Shown one piece after another: positions 53,934-63,528 of a stretch of DNA of 64,000 nt. Where the stretch lies: the NCBI RefSeq assembly GCF_026248685.1, contig NZ_CP111042.1, positions 248,001 through 312,000 on the forward strand, in the 5' to 3' direction. Within the stretch, counting starts at the first letter, position 1, and each line of letters begins with the position of its first letter. The position numbers and the translations under genes were made by a program. Below the pieces are notes generated by a model. The model was given only the letters and a program-made list of their open reading frames with translations. It made no database searches and was not told the origin of the DNA. Source of the stretch: Haladaptatus caseinilyticus (lineage in GTDB: Archaea > Halobacteriota > Halobacteria > Halobacteriales > Haladaptataceae).

Positions 53934-56348
53934 CTAATCAGAGAGTAGTGAGGCGTCAGATTGTATTGCATTATCGTACAGATGGCATGCTACTGGATGT
54001 CCGCTCTCGGTTGCCGCTGGCTTTTTTCGCTCACAAACGCTTTCGTAGTGCTTTTCTAGGGATGTCGCAGCACGATCCCAATCTCCGTCCACAACTGCAG
54101 AGAGAGCTTTGTCGACTCGTTCTCGATGAGGGTTCCAAAGCACTTCGTCAAATGCTTGTTCTCGTAGTTTATCTACTGTTGAATTGGTTGGATCTTCACC
54201 GAAAAACTCCATTGAGTGTTCGTCTACAGCATGACGCAAACTCATGATCTCGTTATAGACTGACTGGTCGATATCCATCCCTTTAGGCGGAATGACGCTT
54301 GGACAGCGGGTGTGGAATCGACAGCCACTGGGTGGATTAACTGGATCGGGAATATCGATATCACGAACGGGTGGTTCCTCAATTTCTCCGTCAGGATCGA
54401 GATCAGCCGTTGCCCACCGCAGTACTTTCGTGTATGGATGTTTTGGGTTTTGAAGTACTTCTTCGGCAGGACCCATCTCGATCAATTCACCGAGATACAT
54501 AATTCCAACACGTCCACCAGCAGTTTTCGCGAGATAGCGTGCGTTCGAGAGGTTGTGTGAGATGAAGAGATAAGAGGTCCCAAATTCTTCTTGTAGTTCA
54601 AGAAGCAGATTCATCGTCTCTACACGAAGTGAGACGTCGAGTGCCGAGACTGCTTCGTCGGCAAGAATGAGATCCGGATTCATCAACAGTGCTCGAATAA
54701 GAGCAACTCGTTGTTGCTCTCCACCACTCAATTGATGCGGGAAGCGGTGTGCGTAGTCTCGTGGTGGCTTCATCCCTACCCGCTCAAGCATCCGAAGGAT
54801 ACGAGCACGCCTGTCTTCAGCTCCCATCTCAGGTTGCCACCGTTTTAATGGGGAAGCGAGCGTTTTGAGCACTGTTCGATTCGGATTCAACGCGCTTCCT
54901 GGGTCTTGATGAATGATCTGTAGCGATTTTCGGATTTCTTCGAATGAAATCTCTCCCCGGCCACTTTTTGCTTCCCACACATCCTGTCCTCGATATCGCA
55001 CGGCACCACCAGTTGGACGTTGTGCTCCTATCGCAGTCTTTCCAAGCGTTGTTTTTCCACAGCCAGATTCGCCGACGAGCGCGACAACGTCATTTTCGGA
55101 AATTTCCAGGCTAATCCCATCCACAGCACTGACCGTCTCCGGATCTTTGAATAGACCCTTGATGAGCCCTTGTTCCTTCTCGAAGTGGACTTCTACATTT
55201 TCGAGTGAAACAACAGGATCACTTGTCTGTCTGTCACTGTTTTGGTCTTTCTCAGTCTGTCGTAGATCTGACGTGCCTGCTTGAGCAGTCAAAATTTCAC
55301 TTTCGAGTGACCCGAGATCATACGCGATTGACTCTCGGGCTTTTTCCCAATAGTGACAAGCAGCAGTGTGATTGTCCTCTACGGAATACATCGGTGGATC
55401 TGTTGAGTGACATTGATCATCTGCAAGGGGACACCGGTCAGCGTAGGTACACCCAGTAGGTATATTCACTGGATCCGGTGCGCTCCCCTCAATCGATTGC
55501 ATCGTGTCAAGTGGTGCGTCGAGATTTGGAACTGCCTTCAATAATGCTCGTGTGTACGGATGTGCAGCGTCGCGAACGATCTCGTCGGCCGTTCCGACTT
55601 CTGCGAGCTCAAATGCATATAATACTGCGAGTCGATCGGCAAGCCCAGCTACTAGTGGCAAGTCGTGTGTGATGAAGACAACTGTTAGGTCGTACTTCTC
55701 ACGAAGCTCGGAGAGTAACGAAAGAATCGATCGCTGCATAAGCAGATCGAGTGCAGCTGTCGGCTCGTCCATCACCAACATGTTTGGCTCCAGAATTAGG
55801 GACAGTGCGATGAGAGCTCGCTGGCTCATTCCGCCACTTAGCTCGTGTGGATAAGACTTGAGCACGCGTTCGGGATCGAGATAGAGATCAGAAAGTAGTT
55901 GCCGAGCACGGTTCATTCCCTCATCGATATCTGCGTTATGTGCTCGCAGGGTTTCTTCGAAATGTCCACCGATCGTCATCGTCGGATTGAATGATGAGAG
56001 TGCTCCCTGAAACACCATCGCGACTTCTTCCCATCGGAACTGTTTCAACTCCTCATCTGAAAGTGCAAGAACATCGATTGGGTCTCCATCTGGTGGGTGG
56101 TAGATGACTTCACCCGATAACTGGCCTGGTTCTTCGACTGCATCAAGCATCGCAGAGGCCAACATCGATTTTCCGGAACCTGACTCGCCGATAACTCCCA
56201 GAATTTCACGGCGCTGCACTTCGAGGTCCACACCGTTTAGAACGCGAGACGTCCCACGATCCATCTCAAACGTCACTTCGGCATTCCGGATCTCAATGAT
56301 CGTGTCTTCTTGTTCGTCGATTCTGTGTCGTTGGTCGGTTGTGGCCAT
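53934..56348 (-). CDS. Fused DppD-DppF ATPase of an oligosaccharide/peptide importer
   Basis: The 804-residue protein is two ABC ATPases in one chain. The first has GESGSGKS near residue 55, LSGGMSQRAL near 168 and LVMDEPTAALD near 192. The second has GESGCGKTT near 435, LSGGEQQRVAL near 550 and LILADEAVSALD near 573. Each half has the C-terminal Cys-rich oligopeptide-binding extension (PTGCTYADRCPLADDQC, PSGCRFHTRCPS). The two halves are usually separate genes. It overlaps the permease gene by 1 bp. It powers uptake of the ligand of the lipoprotein at 58397. Confidence 0.9.
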   Translation of the reverse strand: MATTDQRHRIDEQEDTIIEIRNAEVTFEMDRGTSRVLNGVDLEVQRREILGVIGESGSGKSMLASAMLDAVEEPGQLSGEVIYHPPDGDPIDVLALSDEELKQFRWEEVAMVFQGALSSFNPTMTIGGHFEETLRAHNADIDEGMNRARQLLSDLYLDPERVLKSYPHELSGGMSQRALIALSLILEPNMLVMDEPTAALDLLMQRSILSLLSELREKYDLTVVFITHDLPLVAGLADRLAVLYAFELAEVGTADEIVRDAAHPYTRALLKAVPNLDAPLDTMQSIEGSAPDPVNIPTGCTYADRCPLADDQCHSTDPPMYSVEDNHTAACHYWEKARESIAYDLGSLESEILTAQAGTSDLRQTEKDQNSDRQTSDPVVSLENVEVHFEKEQGLIKGLFKDPETVSAVDGISLEISENDVVALVGESGCGKTTLGKTAIGAQRPTGGAVRYRGQDVWEAKSGRGEISFEEIRKSLQIIHQDPGSALNPNRTVLKTLASPLKRWQPEMGAEDRRARILRMLERVGMKPPRDYAHRFPHQLSGGEQQRVALIRALLMNPDLILADEAVSALDVSLRVETMNLLLELQEEFGTSYLFISHNLSNARYLAKTAGGRVGIMYLGELIEMGPAEEVLQNPKHPYTKVLRWATADLDPDGEIEEPPVRDIDIPDPVNPPSGCRFHTRCPSVIPPKGMDIDQSVYNEIMSLRHAVDEHSMEFFGEDPTNSTVDKLREQAFDEVLWNPHRERVDKALSAVVDGDWDRAATSLEKHYESVCERKKPAATESGHPVACHLYDNAIQSDASLLSD

Positions 56349-57412
56349 TAACGGACTACCCCTGTCGATTTATCTGCAGTGGATTTGCTTTCGGCACTAT
56401 TCTCCGCTCCTCGATCGATGTGACGGGCACGAACCCGTGGATTGAACAACCGATCTGCTGCTTGTGCAAACATAGTCAGTCCGAGTGCTAATATGACGAT
56501 CGCGATCATCGGCATCAGAATCCAGTGGAACGCTTCTGGCGAGGAGACGGCACCGGCCTGGCTATAGGCGTTGTTCATCATCACGCCCCAATTTGCCTCG
56601 CTGTATGGCAGGATGCCAAGGAAGTATAAGGCGACCGAGCCGAAGATGACATTCCGAGCTTGTTGGACGAAGTTCATCGTCACGTAAGGCATGATATTCG
56701 GAACGATGTCGATCGCGATTATTTTCGACGTCGAGATGCCCAGTATTCGTGATGCTTCGACATAGGATTGGTCACGCAGAGTGAGTACTTGCGACCGGAT
56801 CGAACGTGCAAGCCCTGCCCACGCGTTGATCGTTAGCAAAATCCCGATGACAACCGGGTTGCCTGTTAGAACATCTTGAAGTGCGCCAGCAAGGACAATA
56901 ACAAGAACGAGACCAGGAAGTGTCATCGCAACGTCGGTAAACGTCATAATGACGCTATCGACGGTGCCGCCTTTGTAGCCAGCAATGGTGCCCAAGACGG
57001 TCCCGAGCACTACCGAGAACACGGCACCCGAGCAGACCATGATGAGCATTGCAGGCGTCGCATGTACGATCTGTGATAGAATATCCACTCCTGAATAGGT
57101 CGTCCCGAGGGGATGAGCAAGATTATAGAACGCGCCAAGCAGAGCTGGTCCCTGATTTGGACGTGGTTTCGGGATGAACATCACGCCAACGGTACCCGCA
57201 AGCAGATATCCAGTGATGATGAAGACCGAGAGAAGTGCCCGCCAGTCATCCATGACGATTCGAGCTGGCGCGATAGCTATTTCTTCGAACAACTCTCGAT
57301 AGCGTTCTCCGGGGGAGAGACGCTCTCCGGCGACTGTTTCGAAATCCGACTGGGCCGATGTGCCTTCAGTAGGACTCACTGTTCTGTCCTCCTTTGGCAC
57401 GTGGGTCGACAT
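56348..57412 (-). CDS. ABC importer permease (DppC type)
   Basis: The 354-residue protein has a long soluble N-terminus (about 60 residues) and about six membrane helices. The ATPase-contact loop reads SYVEASRILGISTSKIIAIDIVPNIMPY near residue 215. It is the second permease of the importer. It overlaps the DppB gene by 47 bp and the ATPase gene by 1 bp, showing tight operon packing. Saccharide transporters of the Dpp family exist in archaea, consistent with the TrmB regulator. Confidence 0.9.
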   Translation of the reverse strand: MSTHVPKEDRTVSPTEGTSAQSDFETVAGERLSPGERYRELFEEIAIAPARIVMDDWRALLSVFIITGYLLAGTVGVMFIPKPRPNQGPALLGAFYNLAHPLGTTYSGVDILSQIVHATPAMLIMVCSGAVFSVVLGTVLGTIAGYKGGTVDSVIMTFTDVAMTLPGLVLVIVLAGALQDVLTGNPVVIGILLTINAWAGLARSIRSQVLTLRDQSYVEASRILGISTSKIIAIDIVPNIMPYVTMNFVQQARNVIFGSVALYFLGILPYSEANWGVMMNNAYSQAGAVSSPEAFHWILMPMIAIVILALGLTMFAQAADRLFNPRVRARHIDRGAENSAESKSTADKSTGVVR

Positions 57413-58376
57413 ATCCGTATGTTAGATCAGCTATGAAAACACCGACCGTCACAGCAACGGCAATGAGCATGAATGCGCCCATCATGACCGGATAGTCTCT
57501 CTGTCCAATCGACTGAATGAGATAATAGCCCACACCTGGATACGCGAAGATCTTTTCGAGAATAACTGAGCCGCCAAACATGAATCCGATCGCAATGAGA
57601 AGGCCAGTATACATTGGCAGGATTGCGTTCCGCCCGACGTACCGAAATGCGATCCGACGTTCTGAGAGGCCACGCAGTCGTGCTACCCGAAGATAATCTT
57701 CTCCGAGAATACGAATGCTATTACCCCGCATCGTGAGCGCCCATCCACCAAAACTAGCGATGACTAACGAGAGGATTGGTAAGGTCCCATGGTACAGCAC
57801 GCTCAGGAGGAAGTCGGGATTTGTCAGTGCAACGGCGTTCCCAGACGCATATCGACCACCTGTCGGGAAGAGTTCCATCCGGTAGCCAAGGAACGTTATC
57901 AGAAGGAGGCCAATGACGTAGAACGGAATTGAATTCGAAATCAGTGACACTGCAGTGGATCCGACATCGAATCGGCTCCCTTCTCGATACGCCATGAAGG
58001 CACCTAACGAGACACCGATAACGAACTGAATGAACAGAGCCGTTGCCATTAGGAACACAGTCCATGGGATCGCTGGCCCGAGGATCTCGGTTACCGGTTG
58101 GTTGTACCAAATCGATGTGCCGAAATCGAGGTGGAGTACCTGCCAGATGTAGTCTACATACTGGAGGTGTAGTGGCTTATCCGGTGCAAGGTTCGTTTGT
58201 GCAGCGATTCGCTGATTGAGTTGGGCTTGACTAATCGTGCCACCTTGCTGGATCAGCTGTGCTCGAAGATAGTCAGCCGGCCCTCCCGGCAGTAATCGAA
58301 CGATCCCAAACGAGAGCGAAATCACCGCAAATACAGTGAATATCGCTTGTCCAGTGCGTCGAACGAAATAACTCAT
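57366..58376 (-). CDS. ABC importer permease (DppB type)
   Basis: From the ATG at 58376 the protein has 336 residues and six membrane helices; an earlier in-frame ATG lies in the binding-protein gene. It starts SYFVRRTGQAIFTVFAVISL, typical for DppB. The EAA-like loop is DYLRVARLRGLSERRIAFRYVGRNA near residue 225. It is preceded by the lipoprotein gene with a 20-bp gap. The 47-bp overlap with DppC indicates translational coupling. Confidence 0.9.
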   Translation of the reverse strand: MSYFVRRTGQAIFTVFAVISLSFGIVRLLPGGPADYLRAQLIQQGGTISQAQLNQRIAAQTNLAPDKPLHLQYVDYIWQVLHLDFGTSIWYNQPVTEILGPAIPWTVFLMATALFIQFVIGVSLGAFMAYREGSRFDVGSTAVSLISNSIPFYVIGLLLITFLGYRMELFPTGGRYASGNAVALTNPDFLLSVLYHGTLPILSLVIASFGGWALTMRGNSIRILGEDYLRVARLRGLSERRIAFRYVGRNAILPMYTGLLIAIGFMFGGSVILEKIFAYPGVGYYLIQSIGQRDYPVMMGAFMLIAVAVTVGVFIADLTYGYVDPRAKGGQNSESY

Positions 58377-58396
58377 TATGTGTATCTGGTGGTAGC

Positions 58397-60256
58397 TTAC
58401 TTCTTGCGCTTTGCTGTCCAGTTCCCCATGCGAGGGAGCCACTCTGTTGGCCAATACTGCTGGATTTTGGGACTACTCTTTGGCGGCACATTCCATTCGT
58501 CTGCAGTAAGGAACGTCTGGGTCAACTTCTCCATGACCGGGAGGACGGGGAGTGTCTGATTGGTGATCCATGCCAATTCCTGGATTTGATTCAGTGCCTT
58601 GTCTCTGCTACTACTCGAGAGGTCTGTTACAAGCTGTGTGGGCGTCACTTCTTGTGGCTTCCCGCTTGGGTTCGAGAGTGGTGGTACCTGGAATGTCTTC
58701 GGCACCTTCCAGTAGTCTTGTGCGTCAGTGCTACTGTAGAGGAAATCATAGTGGAAAAACGGATAACTGTAGTCGTAATTGGCCCATCCTTGTAGACCGA
58801 TCGTGAATTCACTGTTCGTGTAGACTTTCCCCCAGTAGGTGGAGTTGTCTTTCGCCTGTAATTTTGATTTGATACCGAATGAGGAAAGGTTACTCGTGAT
58901 CGTCTTCGCACCTGCAACCCAGTCAGTGAATCCAGATGGGGCTGAAATATCGAGTTGGAGTCTGTTTCCGCTACTGTCTTGCCAGCTTCCACCTTGTTTG
59001 CTATACCCGGCGGATTTCAGCAACTTCGTGGCCTTCTCCGTGCTTGTCTCGTATTTATTGAATTTACCAGTGATGCCTTTCAGCCACTTCTTTTTGATTG
59101 TTCCACTGAACTGTCCAGTTAGTCCACTCGGATATTCGACGCCGATTTTCGAGTCCGTTCCAGCGCCGGAGTTCTTCGCAACCGCATCTCGATCGATAAC
59201 ATGGGCAATCGCCTGTCGCACCTCCTGTTTCTGTAGATGTTTGTTGTTGAAATTAAAGACAAGACCCATTCCCCAGTGTCGGGGAATGAGACCAACCCGT
59301 GTATGTTCGGGAAGCTGGTTGAGTTTGTTCGAAGGCATGAATAGTGTCGCAGAACCATCCGTACGATCGTTGATCAGCGCATTCCAGCGCTTTTCGTTCG
59401 ACGGCATATAGAGGTATTCTGCCTTCGGGAAGTTGATCATCTTTGCATCTGGATGATCCTCGTATTTCGTCAACAACGTGCGTTGGCTATCCGCATTCTC
59501 AAACTTGAACGGACCATTGCCGATGGGCTTTGCAATCGACTTATTTTGGAGTTCCGAAATCACCTTACTCTGTTCGTCGTCACTGCCGGCGTTATCGGCG
59601 CGTTTAACGTATTTCCCATAGACGCTCTCTTTTGCGATAAGTCGTTTTGGCTGCAAGAACGAGAGAACGATCTGTTTGTTGACTTTTTGATTCAGCGAAA
59701 TCGTAGCGGATTTGTCGTCCTTTTTCTTCACGTCATTCGCAATGGTATCGACATAATCCCCTAACGACCCGCCAGTATACATATCGAGTTTCAGCTGGTT
59801 CACCACATCTTTTGCAGTCACTTTTGTCCCATCGTGCCAGGTGAGACTATCGCGAATTGTTAGTGTGACCGATTGGTTATCGAACGACCAGTCCGAAATT
59901 GCATATGGATAAAATTTCTGTTCCGAGATATTATATCGCATGAAGCGATCAAAGAGCATACGTCGTGGCTCGGCAAAGTTTTTTGAGTTCCAAGGGTTGT
60001 ACTGAGAATCACTCGGAACTGCCCATTGAGCGACAGTAAGTGCCTCATCCACAGGCTTGCCTTCTTGCTTTACTGGCCCGTCTGCCATCGTCGTTGCCGT
60101 TGTCTCGGACCCACCGCTTCCTCCGGATTTTTCTGCTGCTCGTTGTCCACCACAGCCTGCCAGTGACCCTGCTATCCCGGTTGCTCCAAGTATTTTTACA
60201 AGTCCACGACGGCTCAATTCATTGGTACAATTTATATTATTATTATTTTTTACCAT
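58397..60256 (-). CDS. ABC importer substrate-binding lipoprotein (family 5)
   Basis: The 619-residue protein has a Tat signal (SRRGLVKILGATGIAGS, twin Arg at 16-17) and lipobox LAGC with Cys34. A Gly/Ser-rich linker follows. The rest is a large family-5 solute-binding protein (SLTWHDGTKVTAKDVV, AIAHVIDRDAVA), longer than peptide-specific DppA (about 510). Family 5 proteins bind peptides or oligosaccharides. The TrmB gene in the same operon argues for a saccharide. It is the first gene of the operon. Confidence 0.85.
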   Translation of the reverse strand: MVKNNNNINCTNELSRRGLVKILGATGIAGSLAGCGGQRAAEKSGGSGGSETTATTMADGPVKQEGKPVDEALTVAQWAVPSDSQYNPWNSKNFAEPRRMLFDRFMRYNISEQKFYPYAISDWSFDNQSVTLTIRDSLTWHDGTKVTAKDVVNQLKLDMYTGGSLGDYVDTIANDVKKKDDKSATISLNQKVNKQIVLSFLQPKRLIAKESVYGKYVKRADNAGSDDEQSKVISELQNKSIAKPIGNGPFKFENADSQRTLLTKYEDHPDAKMINFPKAEYLYMPSNEKRWNALINDRTDGSATLFMPSNKLNQLPEHTRVGLIPRHWGMGLVFNFNNKHLQKQEVRQAIAHVIDRDAVAKNSGAGTDSKIGVEYPSGLTGQFSGTIKKKWLKGITGKFNKYETSTEKATKLLKSAGYSKQGGSWQDSSGNRLQLDISAPSGFTDWVAGAKTITSNLSSFGIKSKLQAKDNSTYWGKVYTNSEFTIGLQGWANYDYSYPFFHYDFLYSSTDAQDYWKVPKTFQVPPLSNPSGKPQEVTPTQLVTDLSSSSRDKALNQIQELAWITNQTLPVLPVMEKLTQTFLTADEWNVPPKSSPKIQQYWPTEWLPRMGNWTAKRKK

Positions 60257-60591
60257 TGTCTACCTACCCATGCTGAATATAGGCAAATAAAAATTCCGGT
60301 GAAATTCTATCTCATGGTTTTGAACACGCAAATCTAAATTAATAAAATAATATGAATTTACTTGCAATAATATCTCCAAACTTAGTTCTGGGCGGTCTAT
60401 CTCCGATAAATCGTTGTAGATTTTATCGGGAGGTGTTGGTTCGTGCGGCAGCGAGTGTGTTGTCACCGCTTGGGTGGCGTACGTCGGATATTGAGCAGAA
60501 GTTAGGGCAGTATACCGAGTCGAGTTTGGCGTCATTCCGGTGAAGATGGCGTGATCACGACGCCTATTCTTTTGATTATGCTCAGCAAAAG
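60257..60591. other. Intergenic region with a short hairpin and an ORF remnant
   Basis: CTCCGATAAA (about 60401) and TTTATCGGGAG form a near-perfect hairpin. A plus-strand frame (about 60352-60543) reads FYREVLVRAAASVLSPLGW with no known family and may be a remnant. Confidence 0.35.
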
Positions 60592-60597
60592 GTGACT

Positions 60598-61194
60598 ATG
60601 GATGAAGAGTTGGAAGTGGTGAAAGGATATCCGTCAGATGAAGCACGGGGGGTTGTTCGGCTTCATCAAAATACTCTAGATCGGTTGGAAATTGAACCAG
60701 AAGATATTGTACTAATTCACGGCAGGCGTCCAACCCCTGTTCATGCTCAACGCCTTGACTTTGTTGACCCAGAATGAACAGCACAGATGGATGCATTCAC
60801 GAGGCAGAACGCAGCAGTCACGCTGGGAGAGTCCGTTTCAGTACAACGAGCCGACCTTCCTCCTGCCCAAACCGTCGTCTTGTCCCCACTGGCAGAATAG
60901 GCCCAAGACCTCGATATCAGGAGTGAGTCTACAAACCGAACCATCATCTTCGAAATTCCTGACCACTTTACCCCTCCTATCGAAGAAGAGGCGTCGTTGG
61001 TGTCCAAATCAGAGGTTCTGGATGTAGTTCGCCAACGAATTATCGGTCGGCCAGTTGCACCAGGGGATATCGTTCCTGTCCAATCGGGTAGGATGGGATT
61101 AACGACTTTGCTTCTCACCGTCGAGAAGACGGATCGTGATGGACCTATCCGGATTACATCCGAGACAAAGGTGAACATCGAAGCCTCGAAGTGA
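60598..61194 (+). pseudogene. Orphan Cdc48/VAT N-domain gene with two in-frame stops
   Basis: One frame reads EARGVVRLHQNTLDRLEIEPED and VDPE, then TGA (60775-60777). It continues with MDAFTRQNAAVTLGESVSV and VVLSPLAE, then TAG (60898-60900), then AQDLDIRSES, VVRQRIIGRPVAPGDIVPVQ and RITSETKVNIEASK. All three pieces align with the N-terminal substrate-binding domain of Cdc48-like AAA ATPases. No AAA domain follows, so this is about 198 codons of a stand-alone N-domain. Two stops make a normal product unlikely. Only the first piece (59 residues) has an ATG. Confidence 0.75.
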
Positions 61195-61274
61195 CATATT
61201 TAGCCGAGTATTCTAACGCTCGATACAGCCGTTCGGGCGTGGCTAGATCATAGCTGCCGTGCTGCATATCGCCT

Positions 61275-61874
61275 CTATATTTGATATCTCGACCTGACAG
61301 ACGGCAGGAAAAGATCAGGTCCTACTGCACCGGATTCTTCGATGTCGATGTGATCGTGAACGACCGGGCGAAGGGCCTGGAGAATAATCTCTGCAGCAAG
61401 GGGCGAGATATCCACGTTACGGGCCATCAGTCGATGGGTCACCTCACCGCGCTCACGTGCCACTGTATATGTGAGTGCTGTTGCGAGACCGTCAATGCCG
61501 TGGCGAGCGATGTATGTCTCGATATCGTCATTAGTCGATTGGCGGCTCACGGCGTCAACCAGCATCGGAGTAATCGTATACTCGCGTGTTCCGTCACCAG
61601 TCGAGACGGTGAGGTTGATTGGGTGAGCAACGTATGTTCGAGGTTGCTCGTCACCCGTTGCTTCGATAACGCCCGCATCGGCCAGCCGCTTCACGTATGT
61701 GTAGGCGGTTCCTTGCGGGAGGTCAAGTGCGTCCATGAGTTCTTGGACGGTTGCTGGACCCTGCCGAGAGAGATATGCGTATAGTTGGGCTAATCGTGGC
61801 TCTTCAAGAAGGTCTGCGATCGAGAGGAAATCTCGAATGACATCGCCATTGGCGTAGGATGCAGTGTGTGACAT
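61275..61874 (-). CDS. HTH transcriptional regulator (TrmB/ArsR-like)
   Basis: The 199-residue protein has a winged helix in RLAQLYAYLSRQGPATVQELM and PQGTAYTYVKRLADAGVIEA (about residues 27-75). The rest, up to residue 199, carries ARHGIDGLATALTYTVARERG and HRLMARNVDISPLAAEIIL, known from a haloarchaeal HTH family with an unnamed C-terminal domain. It is probably a single-gene regulator. The Cdc48 remnant runs convergently beside it. Confidence 0.65.
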   Translation of the reverse strand: MSHTASYANGDVIRDFLSIADLLEEPRLAQLYAYLSRQGPATVQELMDALDLPQGTAYTYVKRLADAGVIEATGDEQPRTYVAHPINLTVSTGDGTREYTITPMLVDAVSRQSTNDDIETYIARHGIDGLATALTYTVARERGEVTHRLMARNVDISPLAAEIILQALRPVVHDHIDIEESGAVGPDLFLPSVRSRYQI

Positions 61875-62519
61875 TGGTATTGCTACTGTTTACAGCTTAC
61901 AGATAATCGGTAAAGAGCGTTTGGGTTGGTGGAGTCGTCGATCAGAAACATCTTCCGGGATCAGCTACCGAAGGCATATGGGCGAGATGTACTCAGTCTG
62001 TAGCACGCGTTGCTGCACGAGACGCTCAAACTATGCGTTGATTTGATCACGTTTTCCGACCACAGACGCGGTGGCCGGTACCAGCTCTCTCCCTCCCGCT
62101 GGCTTTGAGCCGATAGCCGCCGATACAACTGCCGTACTCACAAGTAGCCGTACGGCGTCAGTCCCGAACTGTGTCAATTTGAGACGTCCACGACCGCGGT
62201 TGTGTGGGGTTCCGTGTTAGATTTGTGTCCCTCTCGGGCGTGATTTCGTCCCGACCACGCTACTCTCCGGCACCCCCGTCTGTGGTCGGGTTATCGTCCG
62301 CGTCCGTGTTCTTGTTCTCCTTCGAGACTTCACCGGGAAGCTCGACATCAGCTTTCAGGACAAGACGCGTCTCTTAGTAGCTTAGTCCGTCTTTGGACCG
62401 TTGGCCTTTGATCTTCCCGAGCCGTCCATTCGAGAGTTCATGCATTGCGTCTATTGTCTGTGTTGATCTATACTCATGAAGCCACAATCGGCTTATTGTG
62501 CGACCCGAAGGTTTAGAAC
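61875..62519. other. Intergenic region, 645 bases
   Basis: There is no convincing gene. A minus-strand frame around 62265-62380 encodes an acidic tail (LKADVELPGEVSKEN and so on) that ends in a stop. It may be the 3' end of a lost gene. No inverted repeats of an insertion sequence were found at the edges. Confidence 0.35.
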
Positions 62520-63179
62520 ATGCCCCGGTTTCAGACCGTCCTGTTCGATATGGATGGCGTCCTCGTTGATTCGGAATCGTTTTGGCAGCAGTTCTGGCGT
62601 GACCAGGTTTTTGCACATGCAGAAATTGGTGACCCAGGTCTGGAGGACGTGAATGGCCGCAATTTCCGTGAGAGTCTCGAAGATCTTGCAGCGACGTATG
62701 GTCTTCCGGGTGAACCCGAGCGGTATGCACGACAGTTCGAAGAGGCTGCAGAGACGGTGTATGGCGAGCAAGTATCGATTACACCTGGAATATCGGACTT
62801 TTTTGAGAGACTTCGTGATCAAGGAATCGACGTTGGAATTGTATCCTCAGCGGATTGGATTGAAAGGGTCATTAAGCGGTTTGACTTGGCACCAATCGAC
62901 GTGATGGTGAGTGCAGAACATATCGATCTACCAGGCAAGCCAGAACCCTTTATTTATGAACATGCAGCCGCTGAACTTGGTGTGAAACCTTCTGCCTGCC
63001 TCGTTATCGAAGACTCTGTCAACGGTGTCCGAGCAGCAGCCCGAGCAGGCTGCACTGTGATCCGGTTTTGTCAGGGGACGACTGTGCAAGCGACCGATAC
63101 ACTGATTTTGTCGCCAACTCTCCAGACGATCTTCAGCAAACGATCCTCGAATTACTTTCTTAGAACCGTTTCAGCATAA
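62520..63179 (+). CDS. HAD-superfamily phosphatase (phosphoglycolate/beta-phosphoglucomutase-like)
   Basis: The 219-residue protein starts with motif I DMDGVLVDSE (residues 10-19). It has motif II-type IVSSADW near residue 105, LPGKPEPFIYEHAA with motif III Lys near 140, and motif IV VIEDSVNGV near 163. These mark a HAD phosphatase with a C1 helical cap. Substrates are small phospho-sugars or phosphoglycolate in many relatives. The C-terminal tail after residue 190 (LSPTLQTIFSKRSSN) is not part of the core. No operon partner is seen. Confidence 0.8.
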   Translation: MPRFQTVLFDMDGVLVDSESFWQQFWRDQVFAHAEIGDPGLEDVNGRNFRESLEDLAATYGLPGEPERYARQFEEAAETVYGEQVSITPGISDFFERLRDQGIDVGIVSSADWIERVIKRFDLAPIDVMVSAEHIDLPGKPEPFIYEHAAAELGVKPSACLVIEDSVNGVRAAARAGCTVIRFCQGTTVQATDTLILSPTLQTIFSKRSSNYFLRTVSA

Positions 63180-63528
63180 ATCGCCAGCAATGATCACAAG
63201 TCTGCGCACTGGATCCGAAGCAGACTGTGATGACCTCCGAATTGAAATTCTATTGATCAAATAACTAGTAACGTCCGAGACTAATCGCCAGACAGCTCCG
63301 ACTATTCAACTAAGATAATAGTTTCGATATATGTAATTAGACTATCGTAGGATATTCAAAATTAGTAGTTTTAATTATATGGGATAAATTTGAACTCAGT
63401 TTGTTTTAGTTCACTATCCCTCGATACCTGCCGCTATTGGCGATTTCACGCTCTGATTCGCGGCTCAACACAGAACTGTGGACGGCCAATACATTCATAT
63501 TACCATCGTACTTGAACTCATCGAACTC
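63180..63528. other. Intergenic region, 349 bases
   Basis: The stretch is AT-rich and contains no recognised gene. It likely contains the promoter of the DUF7344-like gene at 63529. Confidence 0.3.

Noticed and set aside
60775-60900. TGA/TAG as selenocysteine or pyrrolysine codons
   Set aside because: Two different stops appear at positions where the family has no Cys or special residue, and neither decoding system is expected in haloarchaea.
62265-62400. TnpB-like transposase tail on the minus strand
   Set aside because: The acidic tail was suggestive, but no zinc-finger or RuvC motif is present, so the family could not be supported.
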